A DNA stretch of 64,000 bases, from NCBI RefSeq assembly GCF_900156915.1, contig NZ_LT732535.1, positions 575,120 to 639,119 of the forward strand, written 5' to 3'. Origin of the DNA: Sediminibacillus massiliensis. GTDB taxonomy: Bacteria > Bacillota > Bacilli > Bacillales > Amphibacillaceae. The position numbers and the translations under genes were made by a program. This document shows, piece by piece, positions 27,844 to 36,437 of this stretch. The notes beneath the pieces are model-generated. The model was not told the DNA's origin. It searched no databases and saw only the letters and a program-made list of their open reading frames with translations. Positions within the stretch are counted from its first letter, which is position 1, and every line of letters begins with the position of its first letter.

Positions 27844-28315
27844 ATATAGATGTTTGGTGGATTTCTTTTTCCAATTTTTTGTATTTAAACAACATGGCGA
27901 TCCGCCAGGAAACAATCATTCCCAAAGCAAGCAAGAAAAACATACCGCTGGTTTCCCCAAAGGAAACCGTTCTTCCTAGAAGGACTTTAAGAATGATCCG
28001 CAAAATTAACAGTGCGAACAAGATGAACACAAATGCTTTAGAAGGTATCAAATAAATACGATTGTCCTTCACTTCGAAATTGGAAGTTTTTATCAAGAAA
28101 AAAGAAAATAAAACCCCTACACTGACTGCTTCCAAAACCTGACTCCATGAAACGTGAAATACAGGTGAAAGAAACATCAAAGCGCCCGTGCTCATAAATA
28201 ATGGAGGCAGGATGATTTTACGGGTACTGGCCGGTTTTTTGGATGCCTTCATTCTTATAAAAATCATACATATGGCCATTATTACAGCCAATATTGAAGA
28301 TGCCGTTATTAACAT
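27842..28315 (-). CDS. ccdC: CcdC family membrane protein (YneJ)
   Basis: 157 residues with about four to five membrane helices and a cytosolic stretch FEVKDNRIYLIPSKAF, as in CcdC (DUF1453). The gene is part of the ccdA-yneI-ccdC cluster linked to cytochrome c maturation; CcdC itself is dispensable in B. subtilis. ATG after GGAAGAG. Confidence 0.85.
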   Translation of the reverse strand: MLITASSILAVIMAICMIFIRMKASKKPASTRKIILPPLFMSTGALMFLSPVFHVSWSQVLEAVSVGVLFSFFLIKTSNFEVKDNRIYLIPSKAFVFILFALLILRIILKVLLGRTVSFGETSGMFFLLALGMIVSWRIAMLFKYKKLEKEIHQTSI

Positions 28316-28348
28316 AATATCAACTCTTCCAATAATTCTAATAGGAAA

Positions 28349-28708
28349 TTATATAGATACACGGTTTACCGCTTCTAACACTCTTGTTTCATCGAAGGGT
28401 TTGACAATAAAGTCTTTAGCACCCAATTCGATTGCCTTTACGACTAATTTTTGTTGCGCTGTTGCAGAACACATAATCACTCTTGCATTATTGTCTGTTT
28501 TCATTATTTCTTCCAAAGCTGCCATGCCATTTAAGACAGGCATGGTGATATCCAAAATCACCATATCAGGTGACAATTCCCTGTATTTTTCAATAGCCTG
28601 TCTGCCATCATCCGCTTCGCCTATTACTTCATGATTTCCTTTTTTGAGCATGGCTATAAGTGTCTTTCTTGAAAATACGGCATCATCGACGATTAAAACT
28701 TTTGCCAT
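28349..28708 (-). CDS. yneI: CheY-like single-domain response regulator (YneI)
   Basis: 119 residues, a receiver domain only: DD at residues 8-9, the phospho-acceptor Asp in MVILDITMP (about 53), Thr/Ser in MCSATAQ, and Lys in FIVKPFD. There is no output domain. It lies between mrpB and ccdC. The kinase partner is unknown. ATG with GGAGGAAGCG. Confidence 0.9.
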   Translation of the reverse strand: MAKVLIVDDAVFSRKTLIAMLKKGNHEVIGEADDGRQAIEKYRELSPDMVILDITMPVLNGMAALEEIMKTDNNARVIMCSATAQQKLVVKAIELGAKDFIVKPFDETRVLEAVNRVSI

Positions 28709-28720
28709 CGCTTCCTCCGG

Positions 28721-29146
28721 TCATCGATCCTCTGCAATAGAAAGGATGATTGTCATTGTGATACCGACGACAGTTAAATAAACACCAAGATCGAATAGAA
28801 CAGCTGTCGCCAGCTCCATTTCTCCCAATACCGGGAGGTGCACATACGTAAACGTGTGGCTCAAAAAGGGCTGCCCGAAAATGAAAGAGCCTATACCGGT
28901 GGTAACGGCTATCAACAGACCGGCCGGAGTCAACATTCGAAAGTTTACTGGGATTACTTTTTCCATTGTATCATAGCCGTACGCCATATACATAAGCACA
29001 ATGGCAGCTGCAGTCATCAAACCACCGATGAATCCACCACCCGGGGAACTGTGACCGGCAAAGAAAAGGTAAATGGAAAACCCGAATAATATGAAGGCAA
29101 GCAAACTAGTCGCCGTTCGAAGGATTAAGTCATTTGTCCTAGTCAT
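28721..29146 (-). CDS. MrpB/MnhB-like Na+/H+ antiporter subunit, orphan
   Basis: 141 residues with four membrane helices and the MnhB signature GHSSPGGGFIGGLMTAAAIV at about 30-49. Length equals a full MrpB subunit of the multi-subunit Mrp antiporter. No mrpA, C, D, E, F or G gene is near. It sits between ccdA and yneI with 13 bp to yneI. ATG after AAAGGAG. Either a solo protein of unknown activity or a second B subunit for an Mrp complex encoded elsewhere. Confidence 0.87.
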   Translation of the reverse strand: MTRTNDLILRTATSLLAFILFGFSIYLFFAGHSSPGGGFIGGLMTAAAIVLMYMAYGYDTMEKVIPVNFRMLTPAGLLIAVTTGIGSFIFGQPFLSHTFTYVHLPVLGEMELATAVLFDLGVYLTVVGITMTIILSIAEDR

Positions 29147-29209
29147 AAAAATACTCCTTTACATATATCTTGCTTCTATCATAATACAAAGTTGGCTGAA
29201 ATTCATTTC

Positions 29210-29914
29210 CTAGAACCCGTAGAAGTTAAACCATCCGGCCAGAAATGACGTCAGCTTTGTCATCCAGTCAAAGAACAAAGCAACACCCATGAAAATCATT
29301 ACATAGCCTCCGAATTTAACTAAGCGGGGGCCATTCCTCTTGATCCATTTCATCTTCCCTATAAAGAAAGAAAGTATCAAAAATGGCAAGGAAAATCCAA
29401 GGGAGTATGCACTCATCATAATAAATCCGGACTCTGGGCTCTCTGCAGATAGAGAAATGACAGCTGCCAAAATCGGACCGGTACATGGCGTCCACCCCAT
29501 CGAAAATGCCATTCCGATAATAAAAGAACCTATGTAACCACTCGGCCTGTTCTTGAATACGATCTTTCTGTCTTTCATCAAAAAATCAAAATTCAGTACT
29601 CCTATAATAACCAAACCAAAAAACACTATGAGTATGGCACCAATTTGTCTGATTGCATCCTGCCATGCAAGAAGGAATTCGGCAAAAAAAGATGTCGTAA
29701 ATCCTAAAACCAAGAATATGCTGGAAAATCCAATCAAAAACAAAATAGTGTGGACTATGCTTTTAACATTCAACATCGCATTTTCTTCTTTTATATCATT
29801 TACACTCATACCGGTAATGTAGGACAAAAAAGCCGGATACAACGGAAGCACACAGGGCGAAATGAACGATAAAAATCCGGCACCAAATGCCAGAAATATA
29901 TTCAACTCGGACAT
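29210..29914 (-). CDS. ccdA: Cytochrome c biogenesis protein CcdA
   Basis: 234 residues with six membrane helices. SPCVLPLYPAF (helix 1) and GWTPCTGPIL (helix 4) carry the redox-active Cys pair that passes electrons from cytosolic thioredoxin to exported thioredoxins such as ResA. The ATG at 29914 has AAAGGAGG; the longer ATG at 29938 lies before that site. A TTGGAT-N16-TAAAAT promoter is likely at about 29948-29975. First gene of the ccdA-mrpB-yneI-ccdC cluster. Confidence 0.93.
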   Translation of the reverse strand: MSELNIFLAFGAGFLSFISPCVLPLYPAFLSYITGMSVNDIKEENAMLNVKSIVHTILFLIGFSSIFLVLGFTTSFFAEFLLAWQDAIRQIGAILIVFFGLVIIGVLNFDFLMKDRKIVFKNRPSGYIGSFIIGMAFSMGWTPCTGPILAAVISLSAESPESGFIMMSAYSLGFSLPFLILSFFIGKMKWIKRNGPRLVKFGGYVMIFMGVALFFDWMTKLTSFLAGWFNFYGF

Positions 29915-30002
29915 GTTTTTCCTCCTTTCCTTAGACAAGGACTATTTTAGCATACTAACATCCAAATCCAATGTGACAGGCTCATGAATATTTTTCAAAC
30001 AT

Positions 30003-30038
30003 AGACAAATCCCCTGCCGTTTTACTGGACAAGGGATT
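30003..30038 (-). repeat. Hairpin upstream of ccdA
   Basis: CAAATCCC and GGGATTTG around a 19-nt loop with partial inner pairing. Possibly a second terminator below yneF. Confidence 0.4.
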
Positions 30039-30130
30039 TGATCTTTGTGATTAAGTACAATTATTCCAACATTTTTCTAAAATATCAACTCAATGAATAA
30101 TAAAAGATAAGAATGTGTTCTCATATCTTA

Positions 30131-30158
30131 TAAAAGAGCATTTCTCCAAAAATGCTCT
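30131..30158 (-). terminator. Terminator of yneF
   Basis: AGAGCATTT and AAATGCTCT hairpin followed by TTTTAT on the minus strand. Confidence 0.8.
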
Positions 30159-30171
30159 CTACTTATCCATA

Positions 30172-30393
30172 TTATTTCGTTTGTTGATTATTCATTGCAC
30201 GCATCATTTGATTAATCTTTTTCTGGGAAGGTTTCTGTCCCATTTGCATCATTAATGTGCGAAGCATTTGTTCATTAATTGGTGGGTTTTTCTTAAGGTA
30301 GCTCATCATGTACTTTCTAGCGATGAAGAACCCAAGAGCAACACCAGCAATTAATGCTACTATGGCTATCAATACAACCCAAATCGTGCCCAT
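30172..30393 (-). CDS. yneF: YneF family small membrane protein (UPF0154)
   Basis: 73 residues: one N-terminal membrane helix (about 4-25) and a basic cytosolic tail with [19 protein letters not shown], the UPF0154 hallmark. Function unknown. ATG after GGAGG. Its position below sirA and tkt is as in B. subtilis. Confidence 0.92.
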   Translation of the reverse strand: MGTIWVVLIAIVALIAGVALGFFIARKYMMSYLKKNPPINEQMLRTLMMQMGQKPSQKKINQMMRAMNNQQTK

Positions 30394-30438
30394 GTAACGC
30401 TTTCCTCCTTCATGTTGTCTCTCATACAGTATAGTAAA

Positions 30439-30897
30439 TCAATGGAAAGAATACAATAGTTGAGGATTTAAAGTATGATTTCTTTTAGTCACAGGGGAAA
30501 TCCAGCCAAACTTGCCTGTTTCATTTTCTATCACAAAAAAGTTGCGGTCAAATAATCTGAGCGGCTGAAATACTAACGTTTCAGCTTCATCCATTGTTCC
30601 GCAGTTTCCATGCAGAAATCTACCGGCAGTAAATAACTCAAGCGATTGTTCTTTTCCGGCCAATTTTAACCGTCTGCCGTCGGTGACTGACTCAACACCT
30701 TTAGCTTGGCATTTAATAATATGTCCTACTAACTGTTTTGCCGGAATTGGATGTGTAATGTATTCGAATTGTTTCATCATATCTGTTTTGTCGGGGTACA
30801 TGTTGCATTCAGAAAGAAAACGATAGAGGATATCTGACCGGTAAAAGTACTGAAGGGAAACTTCTTCCTTGATCCAATAGATAGAATAATAGAGCAC
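30439..30897 (-). CDS. sirA: Sporulation inhibitor of replication SirA
   Basis: Binds DnaA and blocks new rounds of replication once sporulation begins. 152 residues from a GTG start (30895-30897) with AAGGAGG at an 8-nt gap. SirA-type segments are YSIYWIKEEVSLQYF, YITHPIP near residue 45, and FGWISPVTKRN at the C-terminus. Similarity to B. subtilis SirA is modest but its position between yneF and tkt agrees. The longer ATG-started frame (to 31038) crosses its promoter. A Spo0A box lies upstream. Confidence 0.85.
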   Translation of the reverse strand: MLYYSIYWIKEEVSLQYFYRSDILYRFLSECNMYPDKTDMMKQFEYITHPIPAKQLVGHIIKCQAKGVESVTDGRRLKLAGKEQSLELFTAGRFLHGNCGTMDEAETLVFQPLRLFDRNFFVIENETGKFGWISPVTKRNHTLNPQLLYSFH

Positions 30898-30927
30898 CTG
30901 CTCGTCCTCCTTTATTTTCTTAGAGCT

Positions 30928-30933
30928 ATTATA
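30928..30933 (-). promoter_or_regulatory. -10 box of the sirA promoter
   Basis: TATAAT on the minus strand, about 30 bp before the GTG. No good -35 at normal spacing (TTGACA lies 21 bp away), which fits an activator-dependent promoter. Confidence 0.5.
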
Positions 30934-30986
30934 CCCGAAATTTTCTGATAACATTGTCAAACCCCGGAAAGAATGACAGCGAGTTT

Positions 30987-30993
30987 TGTCGAA
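30987..30993 (-). promoter_or_regulatory. Spo0A box upstream of sirA
   Basis: TTCGACA on the minus strand is an exact match to the 0A-box consensus, 53 bp upstream of the -10. B. subtilis sirA is activated by phosphorylated Spo0A. Confidence 0.6.
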
Positions 30994-31012
30994 TGATTCG
31001 GTGAACGCAGAA

Positions 31013-31044
31013 ATACCCTTGACCTCAAACAAGGCCAAGGGTAT
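31013..31044 (-). terminator. Terminator of tkt
   Basis: ATACCCTTG and CAAGGGTAT arms with inner pairing; T-tract short. Lies just past the tkt stop. Confidence 0.65.
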
Positions 31045-31052
31045 ATTAGTTT

Positions 31053-33062
31053 CTACTTGTTTTCAAACAACGATTCTGTCAAGCTAACCACATTTTCCAC
31101 AGTGAAGCCGTATTCCGCCATTACTTTTTCACCGTCTGCTGAAGCACCGAATGTGTCGATTCCAAGAATTTTCCCTTCATCGCCGGTAAATCTTTCCCAA
31201 CCGAATGGAGAAGCCATTTCAATTGCCAGACGCTTTTTAACAGAAGAAGGCAGGACTTTTTCCTGGTATCCCTTATCCTGGTTCTTAAACCTATCCCAAG
31301 AAGGCATGCTGACAACACTTACGTCATAGCCCTTGTTCTTCAATTCTTTTTGAGCTTTTACGGCAAGTTGAACTTCAGAACCGGAAGCTAATAGCAATGC
31401 ATCAGGTGTCTCTGCTTCAGAAGGGCTTACTGTGTATGCACCTCTTTTGACACCTTCATAGGCGTTTTCTTTCGTGCTTTCTAGAGTCGGCAATCCTTGA
31501 CGAGTCAATACAAGTGCTGTTGGAGTTTTAGTCGATTCTAAAGACAGTCTCCACGCAGCTTGTGTTTCATTGCCATCTGCCGGTCTGATAACAGAAAGAT
31601 TAGGCATAGCTCTTAGAGAAGCCAGTTGTTCGATTGGCTCGTGAGTTGGGCCGTCCTCTCCTACTGCAATCGAATCATGGGTGAACACATAGGTTACAGG
31701 GAGATCCATAATCGCTGAAAGCCTTACTGCTGGTCTCACATAGTCACTGAAGACAAAGAAAGTACCAGCATAAACTTTCAGTCCGCCGTGCAATGCCATT
31801 CCGTTCAATGCAGCACCCATGGCAAATTCGCGAACACCGAACCAGATATTCCTGCCAGCGTAATCGTCTCTGGAGAAATCGCCCGCACCTTTAACTGTCG
31901 TTTTGTTTGAACCAGCCAAATCAGCGCTTCCACCGAAGAAATTAGGAACTTTTTCGGCAATAGCATTAATTACTTCCCCAGATGATGCGCGTGTAGCCAA
32001 TCTGTCTTTTTCCGGCTCATATACAGGGAGTTCTTTATCCCAGTTCTCAGGTAGTTCGCCATTTATCGCTTTAGTCAGTTCATCACTTAATTCTGGATAA
32101 GCCTCTTTGTAAGAATCAAACAGGGCATTCCATTCTTCTTCGGCTCTTTGGCCCTGTTCAACAATTTTGTGATTGAAATCTTTATAAACTTCATCCGGCA
32201 CATGAAAATCTTCATGTTCCCACTCATAAGCTTCTTTGGTCAAGGTTATCTCATCCGCACCCAAAGGAGCTCCATGGGAAGCTGCAGAACCGGATTTATT
32301 AGGAGAACCGAAGCCAATGACCGTCTTGACTTCAATCAATGTTGGCTGGTCAGTGTTCTCTTTTGCTTCTTTGATAGCTTCCCTGATAGATGAAACATCA
32401 TTTCCGTCCTCTACACGGATTACCTGCCATCCATACGCTTTGAATCTTTCCTCTACATTTTCAGAGAAAGAACGGTTTAATTCCCCATCGAGGGAAATAT
32501 CATTGGAGTCATACAGTGCAATCAATTTACCAAGTTTCAAATGGCCTGCCAATGATGCGGCTTCGTGTGAAATACCTTCCATCAAATCACCATCACTGCA
32601 AATGGCATATGTATGGTGGTCTACGACAGGATAATTTTCTTTGTTATATTTAGCGGCGAGATGCTTTTCAGCCATAGCCATACCGACAGACATAGCAATC
32701 CCCTGACCAAGCGGGCCTGTTGTCGCTTCCACACCATCTGTGTGGTGTACTTCTGGATGACCAGGTGTTTTCGATCCCCACTGACGGAATCCTTTTAGGT
32801 CATCGATTGTTACGTTGTAGCCAGATAAATGAAGGAGGCTGTACAGTAACATAGAACCGTGACCCGCAGAGAGAACAAACCGATCTCTATTAAACCAATG
32901 GGAATTTTTCGGATTATGCGTCATAAAGTCTGTCCAAAGCGTATAAGCCATTGGGGCAGCCCCCATCGGAAGACCAGGGTGGCCGGAATTCGCATTTTCA
33001 ATCGCATCTATTGATAGTGTGCGGATTGTATTGATTGATAATTTTTCTGTTTTATTTACCAT
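31053..33062 (-). CDS. tkt: Transketolase
   Basis: Pentose-phosphate-pathway enzyme moving two-carbon ketol units with thiamine diphosphate. 669 residues from ATG 33062. Motifs: [15 protein letters not shown] near the N-terminus, the ThDP motif [19 protein letters not shown], and [20 protein letters not shown] in the pyrimidine-binding domain. The ATG has AGGGGA upstream. A longer frame to 33137 lacks a Shine-Dalgarno and overlaps a hairpin. Confidence 0.97.
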   Translation of the reverse strand: MVNKTEKLSINTIRTLSIDAIENANSGHPGLPMGAAPMAYTLWTDFMTHNPKNSHWFNRDRFVLSAGHGSMLLYSLLHLSGYNVTIDDLKGFRQWGSKTPGHPEVHHTDGVEATTGPLGQGIAMSVGMAMAEKHLAAKYNKENYPVVDHHTYAICSDGDLMEGISHEAASLAGHLKLGKLIALYDSNDISLDGELNRSFSENVEERFKAYGWQVIRVEDGNDVSSIREAIKEAKENTDQPTLIEVKTVIGFGSPNKSGSAASHGAPLGADEITLTKEAYEWEHEDFHVPDEVYKDFNHKIVEQGQRAEEEWNALFDSYKEAYPELSDELTKAINGELPENWDKELPVYEPEKDRLATRASSGEVINAIAEKVPNFFGGSADLAGSNKTTVKGAGDFSRDDYAGRNIWFGVREFAMGAALNGMALHGGLKVYAGTFFVFSDYVRPAVRLSAIMDLPVTYVFTHDSIAVGEDGPTHEPIEQLASLRAMPNLSVIRPADGNETQAAWRLSLESTKTPTALVLTRQGLPTLESTKENAYEGVKRGAYTVSPSEAETPDALLLASGSEVQLAVKAQKELKNKGYDVSVVSMPSWDRFKNQDKGYQEKVLPSSVKKRLAIEMASPFGWERFTGDEGKILGIDTFGASADGEKVMAEYGFTVENVVSLTESLFENK

Positions 33063-33126
33063 ATTTACTATGTATCCCCTTTCAGCAATAATGTGTTTCA
33101 TAACTACTATGGTATAATGAAAACAA

Positions 33127-33187
33127 ACAAGAAACAAGTATTAAACAAAGGATGTAAAAAGAATCTCATCGGTCACTTGTTTCTTGC
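33127..33187 (-). repeat. Inverted repeat between ynzC and tkt
   Basis: CAAGAAACAAGT and ACTTGTTTCTTG are perfect 12-bp complements 36 bp apart; on the minus strand TTTGTTTT follows, so it may end the ynzC transcript. Confidence 0.5.
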
Positions 33188-33205
33188 AATTATGTTTTCG
33201 TTTTA

Positions 33206-33442
33206 TCAATGGTTGTTTCTTTCTCTGTCCTTCAATTCCTGAACTTTTTTCGGGGTCACATCGTTTCCTTCCGGATCGACGACTTTCATGCTCTTGAACT
33301 GGTTTTTAAAAGACTTTCTCACATTTTTCAGGTATTCTTCCCTTAGTTCTTTTTGTTCTTTCTGTTCTTTCAAATTCAGTCCATCATCTTTTGCCTTCTT
33401 GGCAAGAACATTTATTCGATCCAACTTTTCTTTTGAAAGCAT
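33206..33442 (-). CDS. ynzC: DUF896 family protein YnzC
   Basis: 78 residues, two-helix DUF896 protein: LDRINVLAKKAKDDGLN, QKELREEYLKN and a C-terminal DVTPKKVQELKD. The ATG at 33442 has GGAG at 8-nt spacing; another ATG two codons upstream is too close. In B. subtilis it ends the SOS operon yneA-yneB-ynzC. Here a terminator separates it from yneB. Function unknown. Confidence 0.92.
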   Translation of the reverse strand: MLSKEKLDRINVLAKKAKDDGLNLKEQKEQKELREEYLKNVRKSFKNQFKSMKVVDPEGNDVTPKKVQELKDRERNNH

Positions 33443-33560
33443 AATCATTCTCCTTCTATATAAGATGCCACGGTCACCGGCTGCGGATTTGCATTTATCT
33501 ATAAATTATTCCAATTAAGCCATGCCTTTATCCTGCTTTATCCATTCATTTCTTAAACAT

Positions 33561-33596
33561 AAAAAAACAAGCTCCAACCAGGATCTTGTCTTTTTC
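33561..33596 (-). terminator. Terminator of the yneB operon
   Basis: ACAAG-a-TCC and GGA-g-CTTGT hairpin followed by seven T on the minus strand. Confidence 0.7.
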
Positions 33597-33603
33597 CTTT
33601 ATA

Positions 33604-34311
<708 letters not shown>

Positions 34312-34315
34312 TCAA

Positions 34316-34408
34316 TTATACTGTGACCATAGAATAGTACATGAAACCTAAAGTCAATACAAATAAGATGAAATAAAAGATATCTACTTTTGATAATTTA
34401 TGAAACAT
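34316..34408 (-). CDS. 30-residue membrane microprotein in the position of yneA
   Basis: ATG at 34408 follows AGGAGG at 8 nt. The peptide (starting MFHKLSKVDIFYF) is a short basic head and one membrane helix (about 10-29), then stops. It lies between two LexA boxes and yneB, where bacilli carry yneA, the SOS cell-division suppressor with a membrane helix and an extracellular LysM domain. Here LysM is missing: either a reduced YneA or a truncated relic. Stop to the yneB start is 34 bp. Confidence 0.65.
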   Translation of the reverse strand: MFHKLSKVDIFYFILFVLTLGFMYYSMVTV

Positions 34409-34434
34409 ATTATTTCCCTCCTATCCCGTGCATA

Positions 34435-34448
34435 AGAACTAATGTTCG
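34435..34448 (-). promoter_or_regulatory. LexA box 1, yneB operon
   Basis: AGAACTAATGTTCG: one mismatch to CGAAC-N4-GTTCG. Lies downstream of the -10. Confidence 0.8.
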
Positions 34449-34462
34449 CTGCGGTAATTACC

Positions 34463-34490
34463 ATTATATACGAACATAGGTTCTTGTCAA
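34463..34490 (-). promoter_or_regulatory. Promoter of the SOS operon
   Basis: TTGACA (34485-34490), 16-bp spacer, TATAAT (34463-34468), reading toward the microprotein and yneB. LexA box 2 fills the spacer. Confidence 0.75.
34471..34484. promoter_or_regulatory. LexA box 2
   Basis: CGAACATAGGTTCT: one mismatch to consensus, between -10 and -35 of the SOS operon promoter. Confidence 0.8.
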
Positions 34491-34500
34491 CTCTTTTCTT

Positions 34501-34514
34501 CGAACGGATGTTTG
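34501..34514 (+). promoter_or_regulatory. LexA box 3, lexA promoter
   Basis: CGAACGGATGTTTG: one mismatch. It overlaps the -35 (TTGTAT, 34512-34517) of the lexA promoter, whose -10 is TATACT (34535-34540, 17-bp spacer), consistent with autoregulation. Confidence 0.8.
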
Positions 34515-34576
34515 TATATTTATGGTAGACATGCTATACTATTTACAATAAATACTATGTCCGAGGTGTTACTTTA

Positions 34577-35200
34577 ATGACAAAACTATCAAAAAGGCAG
34601 CAAGCAATACTAGAATATATAAAAGAACAAGTCGTCGATAAAGGTTATCCCCCTTCTGTCAGGGAAATAGGCGAAGCTGTGGGACTTGCTTCGAGTTCCA
34701 CAGTCCATGGCCACTTGTCCCGGCTCGAAAAAAAAGGTTATATAAGAAGAGATCCCACCAAACCAAGGGCAATTGAAGTAATGAATTTGGAAGAAACGGA
34801 AAACATTCCTACAGGAGAAGCAACATTCGCGCCTGTTATCGGTAAAGTAACGGCCGGTATCCCAATAACCGCTGTTGAAAATATTGAAGAATACGTACCG
34901 CTGCCAAATACAATTGCCAATGCTGATGAAAACATTTTTGTCCTCGTCATTGAAGGAGAGAGTATGATTGAGGCAGGCATTTTAGATGGGGATATGGTAA
35001 TTGTAAAACAACAGCAAACAGCTCTTAATGGAGAGATTGTCGTCGCGATGACAGAGGAAGGGGAAGCAACCGTCAAACGGTTCTTTAAAGAAAGTGATCA
35101 TATTAGACTGCAACCGGAAAACGCTACAATGGATCCGATATTACTGGAGAATGTGTCCATTCTCGGCAAGGTAGTAGGGTTATATCGACATATTCATTAA
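34577..35200 (+). CDS. lexA: SOS repressor LexA
   Basis: 207 residues: N-terminal winged helix (about 1-65, [21 protein letters not shown]), the Ala-Gly autocleavage site in KVTAGIP, and the S24 peptidase domain with catalytic Ser in GESMIEAGI and Lys in EATVKRFF. It represses itself, the divergent SOS operon and recA through the boxes listed here. Terminator directly after the stop. Confidence 0.98.
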   Translation: MTKLSKRQQAILEYIKEQVVDKGYPPSVREIGEAVGLASSSTVHGHLSRLEKKGYIRRDPTKPRAIEVMNLEETENIPTGEATFAPVIGKVTAGIPITAVENIEEYVPLPNTIANADENIFVLVIEGESMIEAGILDGDMVIVKQQQTALNGEIVVAMTEEGEATVKRFFKESDHIRLQPENATMDPILLENVSILGKVVGLYRHIH

Positions 35201-35230
35201 AAAGTCCCGCCTCAGTGCGGGACTTTTTTT
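35199..35230 (+). terminator. Terminator of lexA
   Basis: AAAGTCCCGC-ctcagt-GCGGGACTTTTTTT hairpin with T-tract. Confidence 0.9.
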
Positions 35231-35412
35231 AGGACCGATTTGTTTGTGTTGCGGATTTTCGTGTGCTATTGGTTTATCCATTTCAAGCTTCTCCCTCTAC
35301 AGTTTTACACCTTCTCTATAAATGTTCATTTTGTTGTTTTTTGCAGAATGAGAAATCATCTTTCCTGGCAAAATACTGAATGCAGTAAATTTAGTTACAG
35401 GGAGGCTTATCA

Positions 35413-35532
35413 ATGTCCAAAAAGAAAGGGATCCAGGATTCAAGCATCGAACAAGTTCAAAAAGACCACGAGTCAGAGACAGCTTTCAAAGTCGACAACC
35501 CCAAAAAAGCTGGTAAAAAAAATCACAAATAA
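35413..35532 (+). CDS. Small basic hydrophilic protein, unknown (SASP-like)
   Basis: 39 residues, starting MSKKKGIQDSS and ending KAGKKNHK; strongly polar and lysine-rich. GGGAGG lies 7 nt before the ATG and a terminator follows the stop, so it is a complete transcription unit. Size and composition resemble minor small acid-soluble spore proteins such as SspL or SspM, but no family signature is clear and no sigma-G promoter could be fixed. Confidence 0.6.
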   Translation: MSKKKGIQDSSIEQVQKDHESETAFKVDNPKKAGKKNHK

Positions 35533-35560
35533 AAACAGGAGCCCCAGGCTCCTGTTTTTA
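35532..35560. terminator. Bidirectional terminator
   Basis: AAAACAGGAGCC and GGCTCCTGTTTT around CCA, between the small basic gene and the converging nucleotidyltransferase gene. Confidence 0.85.
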
Positions 35561-35565
35561 TTTGT

Positions 35566-36327
35566 TTATCTCTTCAAGCCTAAACCATCAACATTCAAAT
35601 CAATCAATAGCCGATTTACTTTTTGATAATCCGGCCGGTCTGGAAGTTCGGTCTCCTCTAATGCCAATTTCAATCGCCTTTCATAATCTTCTATCATATC
35701 CAAAGCCTCGTTAAACGAATATTTTCCTTGACGGCAGTCAAGTAACAAATCCCTGTTTCCCCTGTATGTAATGTAGGTACCTGTTTCCAATATTTCGATG
35801 GCGCTGGTAAGCAGCCGAATACTTGTCATAAATAGCTTGGTATCATAATCGGCGATAACGGATGACTCCTCGGTTGTTTTTTCGGTCCCAGTCAGTGAGA
35901 TCATTTTTTTCACTTGCGATTTTGCATATCCACCAAATTTTTTTTCGATTAATTTAGATAAAAACAACTGCCTGTGTTTGATCAATTTTCGGCCCAGATC
36001 CGTTATTATAAGCCAATCTTCAGGCCGGACAAATAATAATTCTATATTATTGGGCACACCTAACATCGCGTCTTTCACAAACTTATTGAGGTGGGTTATG
36101 CTGATATCCAAGTCAACGATTGTGTTTTTGAAATTTCTTCCGCCGCTATTATTGAATTCATTAAATGCATTCAATCCTAAATAATACTCTTCCGGAGGTA
36201 TGCAAATCCCTTTGTAATCTTTATCGGATCCTTCTATTTGTGTGCCATGTGCATAGCTGCCAGCCCGAGCGAGCAAGATCGTTCTTTCTTTAAGCCAACC
36301 TTCATCTGCTTCTTTGAATAACTCCAA
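35566..36327 (-). CDS. RlaP/YcgL-type nucleotidyltransferase
   Basis: 253 residues. The polymerase-beta-like fold shows AGSYAHGTQ, then SDKDYKG (metal-binding Asp pair) at about 22-38, followed by a helical region. This is the pattern of the RlaP (RNA ligase-associated) / YcgL family. TTG start with AGGTGG. It stands alone between lexA and glnA and is not part of the conserved B. subtilis order as I recall it, so it may be a lineage-specific insertion. Substrate unknown. Confidence 0.8.
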   Translation of the reverse strand: MELFKEADEGWLKERTILLARAGSYAHGTQIEGSDKDYKGICIPPEEYYLGLNAFNEFNNSGGRNFKNTIVDLDISITHLNKFVKDAMLGVPNNIELLFVRPEDWLIITDLGRKLIKHRQLFLSKLIEKKFGGYAKSQVKKMISLTGTEKTTEESSVIADYDTKLFMTSIRLLTSAIEILETGTYITYRGNRDLLLDCRQGKYSFNEALDMIEDYERRLKLALEETELPDRPDYQKVNRLLIDLNVDGLGLKR

Positions 36328-36400
36328 TGTTAATCCACCTTTCTATAATTAGAATCACAAAATCAAATTCTACTTTCCATCCATAAAAATCGGAAAACAA

Positions 36401-36431
36401 AAAACCCTCAGCGCCTATGCGCCAAGGGTTT
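36401..36431 (-). terminator. Terminator of glnRA
   Basis: AAACCCT-ca-GCGC and GCGC-ca-AGGGTTT hairpin followed on the minus strand by TTTTTTG. Confidence 0.85.
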
Positions 36432-36437
36432 AATAGA

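Noticed and set aside
35240-35626. 128-codon plus-strand ORF after lexA
   Set aside because: It covers the 39-residue gene in another frame and reads through its terminator; no Shine-Dalgarno.
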